NCBI RefSeq assembly: GCF_014279775.1
Contig: NZ_CP047961.1
Location: 1,426,001 to 1,490,000 of the forward strand
Direction of reading: 5' to 3'
DNA length: 64,000 bases
Origin: Synechococcus sp. PROS-9-1
Lineage (GTDB): Bacteria; Cyanobacteriota; Cyanobacteriia; PCC-6307; Cyanobiaceae
The notes under the pieces were generated by a model. That model was given only the letters and a program-made list of their open reading frames with translations, made no database searches and was not told the DNA's origin. Below are positions 39,221 to 48,176 of the stretch, one piece after another. Position numbers and translations under genes: made by a program. Each line of letters opens with the position of its first letter. Position 1 is the first letter of the stretch.

Positions 39221-39306
39221 ATCTCACCTTCTGCGAATGCCGAATCTACGCGCCTTATGCCAAGTAACCCGTCTTTAATGAGACCAGTTTCAACACGTTT
39301 CCGTGC

Positions 39307-40464
39307 ATGGCAGCTGCCGTTTCACGCAACCTGGCACGATCCCTGCCCTGGATCGGGATCGGATTAGTCAGCTTGACCATGGGAGGGTGTGGAGCGTCTT
39401 TGAGGCAACGTCTTGGTTTAGAGCCAGAAGCAAAGGCACCCGCAACCCTGCCCGAAGTGAGTGATGGGCCTCGTTCGGCCCCTCTGCAACCCGGCCGCAA
39501 CGTCATCGTTCAAGCCGTTGAAAGGGTTGGTCCGTCGGTCGTACGCATCGACACCGTGAAACGAGTATCAAATCCACTGGGCAACCTGTTTGGAAGTGGG
39601 CCAACCACCCAAAAACAAGCCGGTCAAGGTTCAGGATTCATTACACGCTCTGACGGCCTGATCTTCACGAACGCGCACGTGGTGGAAGGCGCAGACAAAG
39701 TGGCCATTACCTTGCCCGACGGTCGCAGCTTCAGTGGACGCGTTCTTGGCGGCGACCCTTTGACGGATGTAGCCGTGGTGCGAGTGGTCGCTGAAAAGTT
39801 ACCCGTCGCACCCCTTGGAAACTCAAACGACTTGAAACCCGGTGAATGGGCCATTGCGATCGGCAATCCGCTTGGGCTCAATAACACGGTCACCGCCGGC
39901 ATCATCAGCGCTGTGGATCGAACCAATGCCGTAGGTGAAGGTCAGCGTGTCCCCTACATCCAAACCGACGCTGCTGTGAATCCAGGAAACAGCGGTGGTC
40001 CCCTCATTAACGCCGCCGGTCAAGTGATCGGCATCAACACAGCGATTCGCCAGGCACCTGGCGCAGGACTGAGTTTTGCCATCCCGATCAACTTGGCCAA
40101 GCGCATTGCCCAACAAATCATCAGCACTGGTCAGGCCTCCCACCCCTTTATTGGCGTACGACTGCAGAGCCTGACGCCCCAGTTGGCCAAGGAAATCAAC
40201 GCTACGAGCAAGCTTTGCACCGTGCCCGAGCTCAACGGCGTGCTCGTGATTGAAGTGGTGGAGGACAGCCCCGCAGACAAGGCTGGTATTCAGCCTTGTG
40301 ACTTGATCCGCAACGTGAATGGCTCCGCCGTCAACGACCCCTCTGAAGTGCAGCTGACCGTTGACCGAGGACAGGTGGGTCAGGTGATGCCGCTGATTGT
40401 GGAACGAGCTGGAGAACAGCAAACCCTGGATGTCATACCAGAGGAGCTACCACGCCAAAGATGA
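39307..40464 (+). CDS. HtrA/Deg-type serine protease with PDZ domain
   Basis: Periplasmic or thylakoid-side quality-control protease. The 385-residue protein has an N-terminal hydrophobic segment ending in GGCGAS, which resembles a lipobox. The trypsin-like domain carries His (IFTNAHVVEGAD), Asp (GDPLTDVAVVRV) and Ser (NPGNSGGPLIN). A PDZ domain follows at about residues 285-375 (GVLVIEVVEDSPADKAGIQPCD). It overlaps the next gene by 4 bases (ATGA). Confidence 0.93.
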   Translation: MAAAVSRNLARSLPWIGIGLVSLTMGGCGASLRQRLGLEPEAKAPATLPEVSDGPRSAPLQPGRNVIVQAVERVGPSVVRIDTVKRVSNPLGNLFGSGPTTQKQAGQGSGFITRSDGLIFTNAHVVEGADKVAITLPDGRSFSGRVLGGDPLTDVAVVRVVAEKLPVAPLGNSNDLKPGEWAIAIGNPLGLNNTVTAGIISAVDRTNAVGEGQRVPYIQTDAAVNPGNSGGPLINAAGQVIGINTAIRQAPGAGLSFAIPINLAKRIAQQIISTGQASHPFIGVRLQSLTPQLAKEINATSKLCTVPELNGVLVIEVVEDSPADKAGIQPCDLIRNVNGSAVNDPSEVQLTVDRGQVGQVMPLIVERAGEQQTLDVIPEELPRQR

Positions 40465-41099
40465 GTGAATCACCCATCCCAACACTCGTTGTGATGGCTC
40501 GCTGGCCAGCTAGCGGTCGCTGCAAGAGTCGCCTGGCCGTCGACATCGGAAGCGAGCAGGCGGCCATCATTCAGCAACGCCTCACCGCCCATACCTTTGC
40601 TGTTGCTGAAGCACTCAACGAGCAGGGTGACGTGGAAGTACAGGTGGCGATAAGCGGAGTGACTCTGCGCTCAGCCCAACGTTCGCTGATCGCCTTACCG
40701 CCCTGCACCCTCGTGGATCAGGGGCGGGGATCGCTTGGGGCTCGCATGCTCCGCCAGATTCATCGTGCGCGCTTGAGGCAGCGCAACATGCCTGTGATCG
40801 TGATCGGAACCGATCTTGCCGATCTTTGCCAAAACGATCTGCGCCACGCGATCCAAAGCCTGCAACACCAACCCTTGGTGCTTGGCCCCTCCTCAGACGG
40901 TGGGTATTGGTTATTGGGGCTGGGTCCTTCCTTAACGCAGAATCAGCTCGATGCACTGTTTGATGCCGTGCCATGGGGAAGCAACAAGGTCTTTGACATC
41001 ACTTGCGCTCGCGCTCGCGTGCTGGGGCTCACCCCCCATCAGCTCAGCAGGAAAAACGACATTGATTGTCTTGCTGATCTCCGTTCATGGCAGCGATGA
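40461..41099 (+). CDS. TIGR04282-family glycosyltransferase
   Basis: A 212-residue nucleotidyl/glycosyltransferase-like protein (DUF2064). It has VMARWPASGRCKSRLAVDIG at the N-terminus, VIVIGTDLADLCQNDL, and LGPSSDGGYWLLGL. These proteins are annotated in arsenosugar gene sets, where this family pairs with TIGR04283 proteins. The pairing is seen here: the next gene overlaps by 13 bases. No arsM or radical-SAM arsenosugar gene is in the window, so the actual product is not established. Confidence 0.82.
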   Translation: MSESPIPTLVVMARWPASGRCKSRLAVDIGSEQAAIIQQRLTAHTFAVAEALNEQGDVEVQVAISGVTLRSAQRSLIALPPCTLVDQGRGSLGARMLRQIHRARLRQRNMPVIVIGTDLADLCQNDLRHAIQSLQHQPLVLGPSSDGGYWLLGLGPSLTQNQLDALFDAVPWGSNKVFDITCARARVLGLTPHQLSRKNDIDCLADLRSWQR

Positions 41100-41851
41100 G
41101 CGCTGACACCCCCATGCTCAGCGTGGTGATTCCCTGCCTGAATGAGGCGGAGCGTCTTCCGCTTCTCCTCGCCGACCTGCAGCGCTGGCCTCTCCCGATC
41201 GAGATCACGGTTGTGGATGGTGGCAGCAACGATCACAGCCATCGCATCAGCGCTCTCGCTGGTGGTCGCTTCATCACGAAGCAACCACCTGGGCGGGGTA
41301 GGCAACTTGCTGCAGGTGCCCAGCACTCCATCCAGCAAACCCAAGGCGAATGGCTTCTTTTTCTCCATGCCGATAGCCGTCTGCAAAGCCACTGGGGAAG
41401 CAGCGTGCTGCGTCGGATTCAGCATCCTGATGCGCAACGATTCGCATGGTTTTTTGACTTGCGCATTCAGCCCAGCACTCCAGCCCGACGTCTGTTGGAA
41501 GGGGTGATCGCTCTTCGTAGCCGCTGGTGCCAACAACCCTACGGAGATCAGGGACTCCTGCTCCATCGGTCCCTCTATGAGCGCAGTGGTGGCTATGCAC
41601 CCTTGCCATTAATGGAGGATCTCGACCTCGTGCAACGACTCGGGCAACTCACACGCCTTCATGCCCTTGGCCTGGCGATCACCACCGATGGCCGTCGCTG
41701 GCAGCGGGGGGGCGTGCTGCGCCGCAGCCTTGAGAACGCCAGATTGCGACATCGCTGGCGATGTGGGGAATCTCCAGCACGCTTGGCAGCGGACTACTAC
41801 GGAAAGCCCTTTTCAACAATTCAATTGGAATACCAAAAGCCACAACGATGA
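41087..41851 (+). CDS. TIGR04283-family GT2 glycosyltransferase
   Basis: A 254-residue family 2 glycosyltransferase. The start motif is LSVVIPCLNEAERLPLLLADL, followed by TVVDGGSNDHS and then WLLFLHADSRL (D-x-D type metal site). A C-terminal part has RSRWCQQPYGDQGLLLHRSLYE. It pairs with the TIGR04282 gene, which it overlaps. The start could be ATG 41087 or 41096. The 3' end overlaps the convergent acetyltransferase gene by 31 bases. Confidence 0.85.
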   Translation: MAAMSADTPMLSVVIPCLNEAERLPLLLADLQRWPLPIEITVVDGGSNDHSHRISALAGGRFITKQPPGRGRQLAAGAQHSIQQTQGEWLLFLHADSRLQSHWGSSVLRRIQHPDAQRFAWFFDLRIQPSTPARRLLEGVIALRSRWCQQPYGDQGLLLHRSLYERSGGYAPLPLMEDLDLVQRLGQLTRLHALGLAITTDGRRWQRGGVLRRSLENARLRHRWRCGESPARLAADYYGKPFSTIQLEYQKPQR

Positions 41852-42291
41852 CCATTGGGCTCTAAGTCCCAGCCAAGACGGTCATAAAAGGGCAGCACCC
41901 CGGGATCGGCGAAGAGCGTGGCGCGCTCTGTTCCCATCTCTTTCAGAGCATCGAGGATGTAATCCATCAACTGACGCCCAAGCCCAGCGCCTTGATACAG
42001 GGGGTGAACGGCCACATCCCAAATCGTGGCTTCAAGAACTCCATCTCCAGTGCAGCGTGCAAAACCCACCAAGCGTGGAATGCGTGGGTCATGGCGCCAT
42101 AACCCCACTCTGAGCAAGCTGTTGTCGAGGGCCTTACGAACGCGCCGAACCGGCCTGCGACTCCAGCCCACAGCCTCTAAAAGCTGTTCCAGCTCAACTA
42201 AATCCATCGGACGAGACTGGCTAATCACCAGGATGAGCTGGGTATTAGATGTTTCACAGATCCGAGCCTCTTTCCCATAGGAATGAACCAA
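41821..42291 (-). CDS. GNAT-family N-acetyltransferase
   Basis: Acetyl-CoA-dependent acetyltransferase. The core shows LVGFARCTGDGVLEATIWDVAVHPLYQGAGLGRQLMDYI, with the Q-x-x-G-x-G/A coenzyme A loop, then FYDRLGWDLEPNGHRCGFWY at the end. The start is unclear. TTG 42291 retains a beta-strand (TQLILVISQSRPMDLVELEQLL) that belongs to the fold, while ATG 42207 would remove it. The substrate is unknown. Confidence 0.82.
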   Translation of the reverse strand: MVHSYGKEARICETSNTQLILVISQSRPMDLVELEQLLEAVGWSRRPVRRVRKALDNSLLRVGLWRHDPRIPRLVGFARCTGDGVLEATIWDVAVHPLYQGAGLGRQLMDYILDALKEMGTERATLFADPGVLPFYDRLGWDLEPNGHRCGFWYSN

Positions 42292-42360
42292 AATCTGTGG
42301 GGTGAGAGAGGAAGTGCTAGTCACCCTGTCCTGCGACGATGCCTTAATCCTGACGCACCG

Positions 42361-43107
42361 ATGACCTCTGATCTGCTGCTGATCGCCGTACACGGTTGGA
42401 TGCTCAGCCGAAAGGTCTGGGCACCGTTTGAACAAAGCTGGACCCGCTTAGCCCCCTCCATTCCTTTGTGGTGTCCTGATTTACCAGGATTTGGACTGGA
42501 GTCTCGCCCCACCCAGCTTCGACCAACCTTGGCGTCCTACGGGAAGTGGCTTGCCGAGCACATTCACGCTCAAGCCAAGGGTCGCCAAGTGGTGTTGATG
42601 GGGCACTCCCTGGGAGGAAGCATCGCCCTACATGCAGAAGATTGTCTGCGTCGACAGTGGGATCAGCCGCTCTCGGGCCTTGTGATGTTGGCGGCCGGAG
42701 GTGGGATCTACCAACCCAGACCGTTTCGACGACTCAGGTTTGGGGGGCAATTGATTCTGAAACTGCGTCCTACACCACTTCCAGGGCCCATCGGAAAGTT
42801 GGGGCCATTTCAAGCTGAACAGCGTGCAGCACTTGGGCTTCTGGTGAACAGCACGACCCGAGGGGCTGTCAAACAGATACCAAACCTGGTGGCAGGTTTG
42901 AAGGCAGAAAACCTATGGATTAGCGGTGAACAGGACCGCGTGATGGAACCCGGCTATGTGCAACACCTTGCCGAATACAGCGACAAACACTGCCTGAAAG
43001 AACTCCCACAGTGCGGACATCTGGCCATGCAGAGCCATCCCGACCTATTGGCACAAACCATCCAGAATTGGCTCATCGATCAAAGCCTGGCGAGTCCTCG
43101 TTCCTGA
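42361..43107 (+). CDS. alpha/beta hydrolase (BioH-like)
   Basis: A 248-residue esterase-type hydrolase. It has AVHGWMLSRKVWAPFEQSW near the start, CPDLPGFGLESRP, the nucleophile elbow VLMGHSLGGSIALH (Ser about residue 84), and the catalytic His in LPQCGHLAMQSHP. The layout resembles BioH-type carboxylesterases, but no biotin gene is near. ATG 42361 fits the family; an in-frame ATG at 42283 would add 26 residues. It is convergent with the ABC exporter gene, overlapping by 28 bases. Confidence 0.82.
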   Translation: MTSDLLLIAVHGWMLSRKVWAPFEQSWTRLAPSIPLWCPDLPGFGLESRPTQLRPTLASYGKWLAEHIHAQAKGRQVVLMGHSLGGSIALHAEDCLRRQWDQPLSGLVMLAAGGGIYQPRPFRRLRFGGQLILKLRPTPLPGPIGKLGPFQAEQRAALGLLVNSTTRGAVKQIPNLVAGLKAENLWISGEQDRVMEPGYVQHLAEYSDKHCLKELPQCGHLAMQSHPDLLAQTIQNWLIDQSLASPRS

Positions 43108-44906
43108 AGATCGGCAAGTTCGGCGTACAAGCCGCCACTGGCACGCAACTGAAGATGGGTGCCCTCCTCGATCAGTCTCCCTCGGCGAAGCACCAAAATC
43201 CGATCAGCAGCCTCAACAGTGGCTAGACGGTGGGCAATCACCACTGCGGTGCGGCGGTTGAGGAGACGATCTAAGTCCCGCTGCAATGTGGCTTCCGTGG
43301 AAGGGTCCATAAATGCAGTGGCTTCATCCATCACCAGGACCGTTGGATTTCGAATCGCCACCCTGGCCACGGCAAGCAGCTGCCTTTCCCCAGAGCTGAG
43401 ATTCCCTCCCCGCTCTCTCAATTCCGTGTCCAAGCCTTCGGGCAGTCGACCTAACAGGGGATCAAGGCCGAGATCACGGCAAACCTCCTGCAGTTTCTGG
43501 TCATCGAGGGGCCGATCCAAACGCAAGTTGTCAGCCACTGTTCCACTGAAGAGAAAGGTGTCTTGAAGCACCACGCCCAGCTGTCGTCGCAGCTCTTGCA
43601 AAGGCAAGCTGCGGATGTCTTGGCCATCAAGGAGGATTCGTCCCCGCTGGGGCTCATACAACCGACAAAGCAGCCGAATCACCGTGGTCTTGCCAGATCC
43701 GGTGGGTCCCACAAGTGCAACATGCTCACCAGGTGCGATCCGAAAACTGAGATCGCGAAGAATCGGTTCATCTTTTCGGTAGGCAAAGTCCACCTCGTCA
43801 AAGATCACTTCACCTCGGGGTTGTGAAGATGAAGCGTTCTGGAGAACCGTCGAACCAACCGTGGAACCAAGCGTGGCTCCATGGTCAACAATCTCGAGAG
43901 GTTCCTCCAGAAGCTCTCCGATCCGTTCCACGGCGGTGAGTCCTCCCTGGATCTGCGTAAACCGCTCAGCCATTTGGCGCAGAGGGTCAAACAGGCGCTG
44001 TGAGTAGAGGATGAAGGTTGTGAGCGTTCCAAGTCCCATCGCTCCTGCCATCACCATCCAGCCACCGAGAGCAAGAACCAGGGCAACGGCGCCTAAAGAC
44101 ACCCACTCCAAAAAGGCAGAGATACTGCTGTCAAAAAAGATCGTGCCGTTCACTGCACTTCGATACGCCAAACCGGTTCTCTGAAACCGATCTCCATTGA
44201 CGGTTTCACGGCGAAACATCTGAACAACCTCAAGGCCCTGGAGGTTCTCCTGAAAATCAGCATTGAGTTGAGAAAGCTCCTCTCTCACTCGATAGTTGGC
44301 TTTGCGATAGCGCCTCTGAAGCCAAATAATCACAAGGGTTACCGGCACTTGAGTCACCAGCAACAACAAACCCAAACGCCACTCGATCAACAGCATCGAA
44401 ACTGCAATGACCAGCAGGCTGACGAGATCACCGAGCACACCAACGGCACCGCTTCCAAACACCTCAGCCAGTGCATCCACATCGCTAGTGAGGCGAGTCA
44501 GGAGCTTGCCCACGGGCATGCGGTCATGAAACCGCAGAGACAAATTGATCGCGTGGGCAAACAAATCCTTGCGGATTCGAGCGGTGAGCCGCTGGCCGAC
44601 GGCTTGAATATTGAACGACTGGACCCCCTGAAGAGCCAAGCGCACCAGAACCGATCCCAACAACATCAGGATGATCAGTCGGATCGCAACCGTGCTGTCG
44701 AGACCCTGAAAGAGAGGAATCACCGATTCGTTGGCGGCCCCGCCGACACGCCGCAGAACAGCAATCGCCTGCCCGACCAGCAGCGGTTGAATCGCGCCGG
44801 CAAGAGCAACAGGAATGAGCAGCACCAACGTGAGCGTGAGTCGTCGTCGATCTCGACCCAAGTAACGGCCAAGCCGCTTGACCCGCTGAAAATCCGAACC
44901 AGCCAT
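43080..44906 (-). CDS. ABC-type exporter, fused permease and ATPase
   Basis: A 608-residue half-transporter of the MsbA/multidrug type. It has six membrane helices in residues about 20-310, then the ATPase with Walker A LVGPTGSGKTTVIRLL, Q-loop VVLQDTFLFSGTVADNL, signature LSSGERQLLAVAR, Walker B VLVMDEATAFMD and the switch His in VVIAHRLAT. It exports lipids or drugs by family; the substrate is not known. The ATG overlaps the hisG stop by one base (TGATG). Confidence 0.93.
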   Translation of the reverse strand: MAGSDFQRVKRLGRYLGRDRRRLTLTLVLLIPVALAGAIQPLLVGQAIAVLRRVGGAANESVIPLFQGLDSTVAIRLIILMLLGSVLVRLALQGVQSFNIQAVGQRLTARIRKDLFAHAINLSLRFHDRMPVGKLLTRLTSDVDALAEVFGSGAVGVLGDLVSLLVIAVSMLLIEWRLGLLLLVTQVPVTLVIIWLQRRYRKANYRVREELSQLNADFQENLQGLEVVQMFRRETVNGDRFQRTGLAYRSAVNGTIFFDSSISAFLEWVSLGAVALVLALGGWMVMAGAMGLGTLTTFILYSQRLFDPLRQMAERFTQIQGGLTAVERIGELLEEPLEIVDHGATLGSTVGSTVLQNASSSQPRGEVIFDEVDFAYRKDEPILRDLSFRIAPGEHVALVGPTGSGKTTVIRLLCRLYEPQRGRILLDGQDIRSLPLQELRRQLGVVLQDTFLFSGTVADNLRLDRPLDDQKLQEVCRDLGLDPLLGRLPEGLDTELRERGGNLSSGERQLLAVARVAIRNPTVLVMDEATAFMDPSTEATLQRDLDRLLNRRTAVVIAHRLATVEAADRILVLRRGRLIEEGTHLQLRASGGLYAELADLQERGLARL

Positions 44907-45559
44907 CAGCTGGCCACCTTGGACGCTGGTGTTGTGGACCGCATCGCTTCAACGATCTGGCGCAGATCGCCTTGATCAAGGCGCAGTGACAGCGGGTGAC
45001 CCACCAGACGAGCCGTGGTGTGGAACAGATCTTCGATCGCAACTAAACCGTTATCGCGGAGCGTCCTGCCCGTAGCCACCAAATCAACAATCGCCTCAGC
45101 GATCCCGGTGATCGGACCAAGCTCCACCGAACCAGTGAGGTGGACAAGTTCCACAGGCAAATCGATGGCATCGAAGTGGTCGCGCGCACACCGGGTGAAC
45201 TTGCTTGCCACTCGGCAATGGGGAGGAAGATCCGTCGCCCGTTGATATCCGCTGCTGGCCTTCACAGCCACTGCCATACGGCACCCACCAAAGCCCAGGT
45301 CCACCAACTGCGCGACAGGCATCCGGTGCTCCCGCAAAACGTCGTAACCAACCACTCCAAGCTGCGCTTGCCCATACGCCACGTAGACGGGAACATCGCC
45401 GTTCCTCACGAGCAAAGCTCTGGCTCGTCCACACGCTGATGGAACCATCAGTTGCCTGTTATCGGGGTCGAGAACTGCAGAAAAGTCAAGCCCGGCCGCC
45501 GCAAAGCGGGCTACTGAATCTTTCAGAAGCGCTCCCTTGGCTAGGGCAACAGTGATCAT
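44906..45559 (-). CDS. hisG: ATP phosphoribosyltransferase, short form
   Basis: First enzyme of histidine synthesis. At 217 residues it is the short HisG form, which by family knowledge needs the HisZ regulatory subunit; no hisZ is in the window. Visible motifs are [15 protein letters not shown], the [21 protein letters not shown] segment, and the PRPP-binding [19 protein letters not shown]. It is translationally coupled to the downstream ABC exporter gene. Confidence 0.95.
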   Translation of the reverse strand: MITVALAKGALLKDSVARFAAAGLDFSAVLDPDNRQLMVPSACGRARALLVRNGDVPVYVAYGQAQLGVVGYDVLREHRMPVAQLVDLGFGGCRMAVAVKASSGYQRATDLPPHCRVASKFTRCARDHFDAIDLPVELVHLTGSVELGPITGIAEAIVDLVATGRTLRDNGLVAIEDLFHTTARLVGHPLSLRLDQGDLRQIVEAMRSTTPASKVAS

Positions 45560-45588
45560 GGAATCAAGCGTTGAGCAGAACTTTAACG

Positions 45589-46353
45589 ATGGCGATGGCC
45601 TCCACGATTGATGGCATCCACCCAGTTGCTGTCCTCAACGACAACATCATCTGGGTTTGGGTGCATGGCGATCAGGCCATCGTCATCGATCCTGCCGTCG
45701 CTGAACCCATCATCGACTGGCTGGAGAGGCGTGGACTGCAGCTCGTTGCAGTGCTTCAGACCCATCACCATTCCGACCATATCGGCGGCACCCCTGGACT
45801 TCTTCAACGTTGGTCATCCGCTGAAGTCGTGGCCGCTGCAGACGACCAAGAGCGCATCCCATTTCAAACGCTGTCCGTCCGCGACGGCGACGAAATTGAG
45901 CTTCTCGGCAGACCCGTGAGGGTTCTGGATGTGCGTGCCCATACACGAGCTCACATTGCTTACTGGTTGCCACAGGGAGCGGCCTCAAGCTCTCTCACCA
46001 GTGTGTTGTTCTGCGGCGACACCATGTTCAGCGGCGGATGTGGACGACTTTTTGAGGGAACACCTGCAGACATGCACCGCGCCCTGCAAAGGCTGGGATC
46101 ACTGCCGCCAGAGACCCTGGTTTGCTGCGCTCACGAATACACCGAGGGAAATCTTCGCTGGGCCGCGCAACAGGTGCCTGACGACGCCCTCATCACAAAC
46201 CGACTGCAGGAGGTTCAGGCAAAACGGCGGTCAGGTTCCCTGACCCTTCCCAGCAGCATTGCCGAGGAGTGGCGCTCCAATTTGTTTTTACGGGCTACCA
46301 GCTCCGAACAATTGGGCCGTCTGCGTCAACACAAAGATCACTGGAAAGGCTGA
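45589..46353 (+). CDS. gloB: hydroxyacylglutathione hydrolase (glyoxalase II)
   Basis: Hydrolyses S-lactoylglutathione in methylglyoxal removal. The 254-residue metallo-beta-lactamase-fold protein has the motif [10 protein letters not shown]-type site, here [11 protein letters not shown]. Further ligands are in [26 protein letters not shown] and [13 protein letters not shown] 45589 is chosen; an in-frame TTG at 45571 adds six residues. It is divergent from hisG. Confidence 0.94.
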   Translation: MAMASTIDGIHPVAVLNDNIIWVWVHGDQAIVIDPAVAEPIIDWLERRGLQLVAVLQTHHHSDHIGGTPGLLQRWSSAEVVAAADDQERIPFQTLSVRDGDEIELLGRPVRVLDVRAHTRAHIAYWLPQGAASSSLTSVLFCGDTMFSGGCGRLFEGTPADMHRALQRLGSLPPETLVCCAHEYTEGNLRWAAQQVPDDALITNRLQEVQAKRRSGSLTLPSSIAEEWRSNLFLRATSSEQLGRLRQHKDHWKG

Positions 46354-46358
46354 TCACA

Positions 46359-47435
46359 TCAATTCAAGACTTGAAGCGATAGGCATTGAGGATGGAGCAG
46401 AACCTCACTGTTTTGCTGCAAAGAAAGCCTGCAGCGCAATCCCCTCTCATGGTCTTCAGCAAGAGGCCTGATCAGACGCAACTGCTGATCTCCGATCTGA
46501 ATGCGATAGAGCCAGGAGCGACCCAAAAATTCCCGCCCCATCACATAGGCATCACCTGCAGGATCGGGTTCCAAATCGATCAATGCTGGATCAACTAACA
46601 CTGTGGCGTCATCTGGAAGCACCATCGACCGCTGCCCTTCTGGAATCTCCAGATCACCAAGCAAACATCGCAACAACGACGTCGATCCGTCCCTCCAAAT
46701 AGGGAGCACATTGCGTTGAAGCACAAACCGCCCCACAAAGGGCGTTGCCGGGACCTCCACGAGCTCACGGGGCGTAGCGCATTGATGAAGCTGACCGTCG
46801 CGCAGGATTGCAACCCGCCCGCAGATGGCAAGAGCCTCCTCCGGGTCGTGGGTCACCAGCAAACCGCTGGCCCCACAAGCACTAAGCACTCCGGGTAGCT
46901 CACTGCGCAACCGCAAACGCACTTCAACATCAAGATTGGAGAAGGGTTCGTCCAACAACAAAACAGAAGGTGCCGGCGCGAGAGCCCTTGCGAGAGCCAA
47001 ACGCTGTCGTTGCCCCCCCGACAATTCATGCGGGTAGCGTCCCTTCAGTTCTGTCAGTCCCAAAAGTTCGAGCAGCCAAGACGCGCGGCTGGTGTCCTGT
47101 CCGCGACGAAGTCCAAAGCATGTGTTCTCCCAAGCGTTGAGATGGGGAAAGAGGGCATAGTCCTGAAAGACCATGCCCACGCCGCGGCGCTCAGGAGCAA
47201 GGCGCAAGCTCGACGACGCGACGTCATTGCCATGCAGTCGAACAACGCCCTGGCTGGGATGTTCAAAACCAGCAATTAAGCGCAAAAGCGTGGTTTTTCC
47301 GCAGCCGGATGGCCCAAGCAAACCCACAAGCTCGCCCGTCTTCAGCTGAAGATTGATGTCTTTCAAAGTCCAAGCTTCATCTGGGCCGCCGTAGCGGTGC
47401 CAGAGACCATCAAGCTCAACCGGCCACGACTCCAT
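46359..47435 (-). CDS. ABC transporter ATPase, iron(III)/FbpC-like
   Basis: A 358-residue ATPase with Walker A LLGPSGCGKTTLLRLIAG, Q-loop MVFQDYALFPHL, signature ELSGGQRQRLALARAL, Walker B VLLLDEPFSNLD and switch His LVTHDPEEAL. A C-terminal regulatory domain of about 110 residues (TOBE-like) follows. This matches the FbpC/FutC and PotA group of importer ATPases. No permease or binding protein gene is adjacent, so it is an orphan subunit. ATG 47435 is chosen over the longer open frame, which runs into ridA. Confidence 0.88.
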   Translation of the reverse strand: MESWPVELDGLWHRYGGPDEAWTLKDINLQLKTGELVGLLGPSGCGKTTLLRLIAGFEHPSQGVVRLHGNDVASSSLRLAPERRGVGMVFQDYALFPHLNAWENTCFGLRRGQDTSRASWLLELLGLTELKGRYPHELSGGQRQRLALARALAPAPSVLLLDEPFSNLDVEVRLRLRSELPGVLSACGASGLLVTHDPEEALAICGRVAILRDGQLHQCATPRELVEVPATPFVGRFVLQRNVLPIWRDGSTSLLRCLLGDLEIPEGQRSMVLPDDATVLVDPALIDLEPDPAGDAYVMGREFLGRSWLYRIQIGDQQLRLIRPLAEDHERGLRCRLSLQQNSEVLLHPQCLSLQVLN

Positions 47436-47478
47436 CAACACGGAACGCGAAAATGATGTTTCATTCTGAGCCGTGACC

Positions 47479-47877
47479 ATGTCATCCACCCCACTTAAGG
47501 CTGTGATCACCCAAGAGGCACCAGCTCCGGTGGGGCCATACAACCAGGCTGTGATCGCCGGTGGTTGGCTGTATTGCTCCGGACAAATTCCGCTTGATCC
47601 TGCGACTGGAACGATGGTGGGGGAAGGAAATGTGGAGGCTGAGACCCGACAAGTGCTGCGCAACTTAAAGGCTGTTCTCCAAGAGGCTGGCACCGACCCC
47701 TCAAAAGTCGTGCGCACCACCGTGTTCCTCGTGGATCTCGGTGACTTTCAAGCCGTGAATGCCATCTATGCCGAGATGTTTGGTGAGGGAGTTAGCCCTG
47801 CCAGAGCTTGCGTTCAGGTTGCAGCCTTGCCCAAAGGTTCAAAGGTAGAAATTGATTGCATTGCCTGGCTCAACTAA
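47479..47877 (+). CDS. ridA: RidA-family enamine/imine deaminase
   Basis: Hydrolyses reactive enamine and imine intermediates made by PLP enzymes. The 132-residue protein shows APVGPYNQAVIAGGWLYCSGQIPLDP, NLKAVLQEAGTDPSKVVRTTVFL and the C-terminal ARACVQVAALPKGSKVEIDCIA, with the substrate-binding Arg. ATG 47479 is chosen over GTG 47473. It is followed by a strong stem-loop. Confidence 0.94.
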   Translation: MSSTPLKAVITQEAPAPVGPYNQAVIAGGWLYCSGQIPLDPATGTMVGEGNVEAETRQVLRNLKAVLQEAGTDPSKVVRTTVFLVDLGDFQAVNAIYAEMFGEGVSPARACVQVAALPKGSKVEIDCIAWLN

Positions 47878-47886
47878 GGATGGAAT

Positions 47887-47922
47887 GGGTCCCCCTCCAG
47901 AGGGGGGGCCCGCGGTTTCTTA
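47887..47922 (+). terminator. GC-rich stem-loop after ridA
   Basis: GGGTCCCCCTC and GAGGGGGGGCCC form a long GC stem with one wobble and a bulge, starting 10 bases after the ridA stop. CGCGGTTTCTT follows. The T-tract is short, but the stem is strong enough for probable termination before the DUF3136 gene. Confidence 0.6.
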
Positions 47923-47947
47923 GGTTGAGACGATGCTGAGAGAACCT

Positions 47948-48175
47948 ATGGCCCAAGCCAAGCTGACCATTGGCGAACTCGAAGCGGGCTACCCCCTGTA
48001 CTGCAAAGCGTTACGCAGACTTCTCAAAGAAGGTCGAAGCATCAAGGACATTGAACGAACCGTGTGCTGGGGACACCTGGAAACATTGAATCGCTGCCTT
48101 CCAGGTCGCTACAAAGCACCGTCCTATTTGCTTGCATTAATTAAGAGAGATCTGGATCAACCCAAGCACTTATGA
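47948..48175 (+). CDS. DUF3136-family small protein
   Basis: A 75-residue protein matching the DUF3136 pattern: AKLTIGELEAGYPLYCKALRRL, then SIKDIERTVCWGHLETLNRCLPGRYKAPSYL. Three Cys and conserved Trp-Gly-His positions are present. The family is limited to cyanobacteria and has no known function. ATG 47948 matches the family start. It is convergent with cbbX, with its stop one base from the cbbX stop. Confidence 0.85.
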   Translation: MAQAKLTIGELEAGYPLYCKALRRLLKEGRSIKDIERTVCWGHLETLNRCLPGRYKAPSYLLALIKRDLDQPKHL

Positions 48176-48176
48176 C

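Noticed and set aside
39221-39306. Possible replication origin beside dnaA
   Set aside because: No cluster of DnaA boxes (TTATCCACA-like) and no dnaN neighbour; the 86-base gap is too short and not AT-rich.
44268-44975. 235-residue plus-strand open frame
   Set aside because: Antisense to the ABC exporter membrane domain; Gln/His/Asn-rich composition is typical of a shadow frame.
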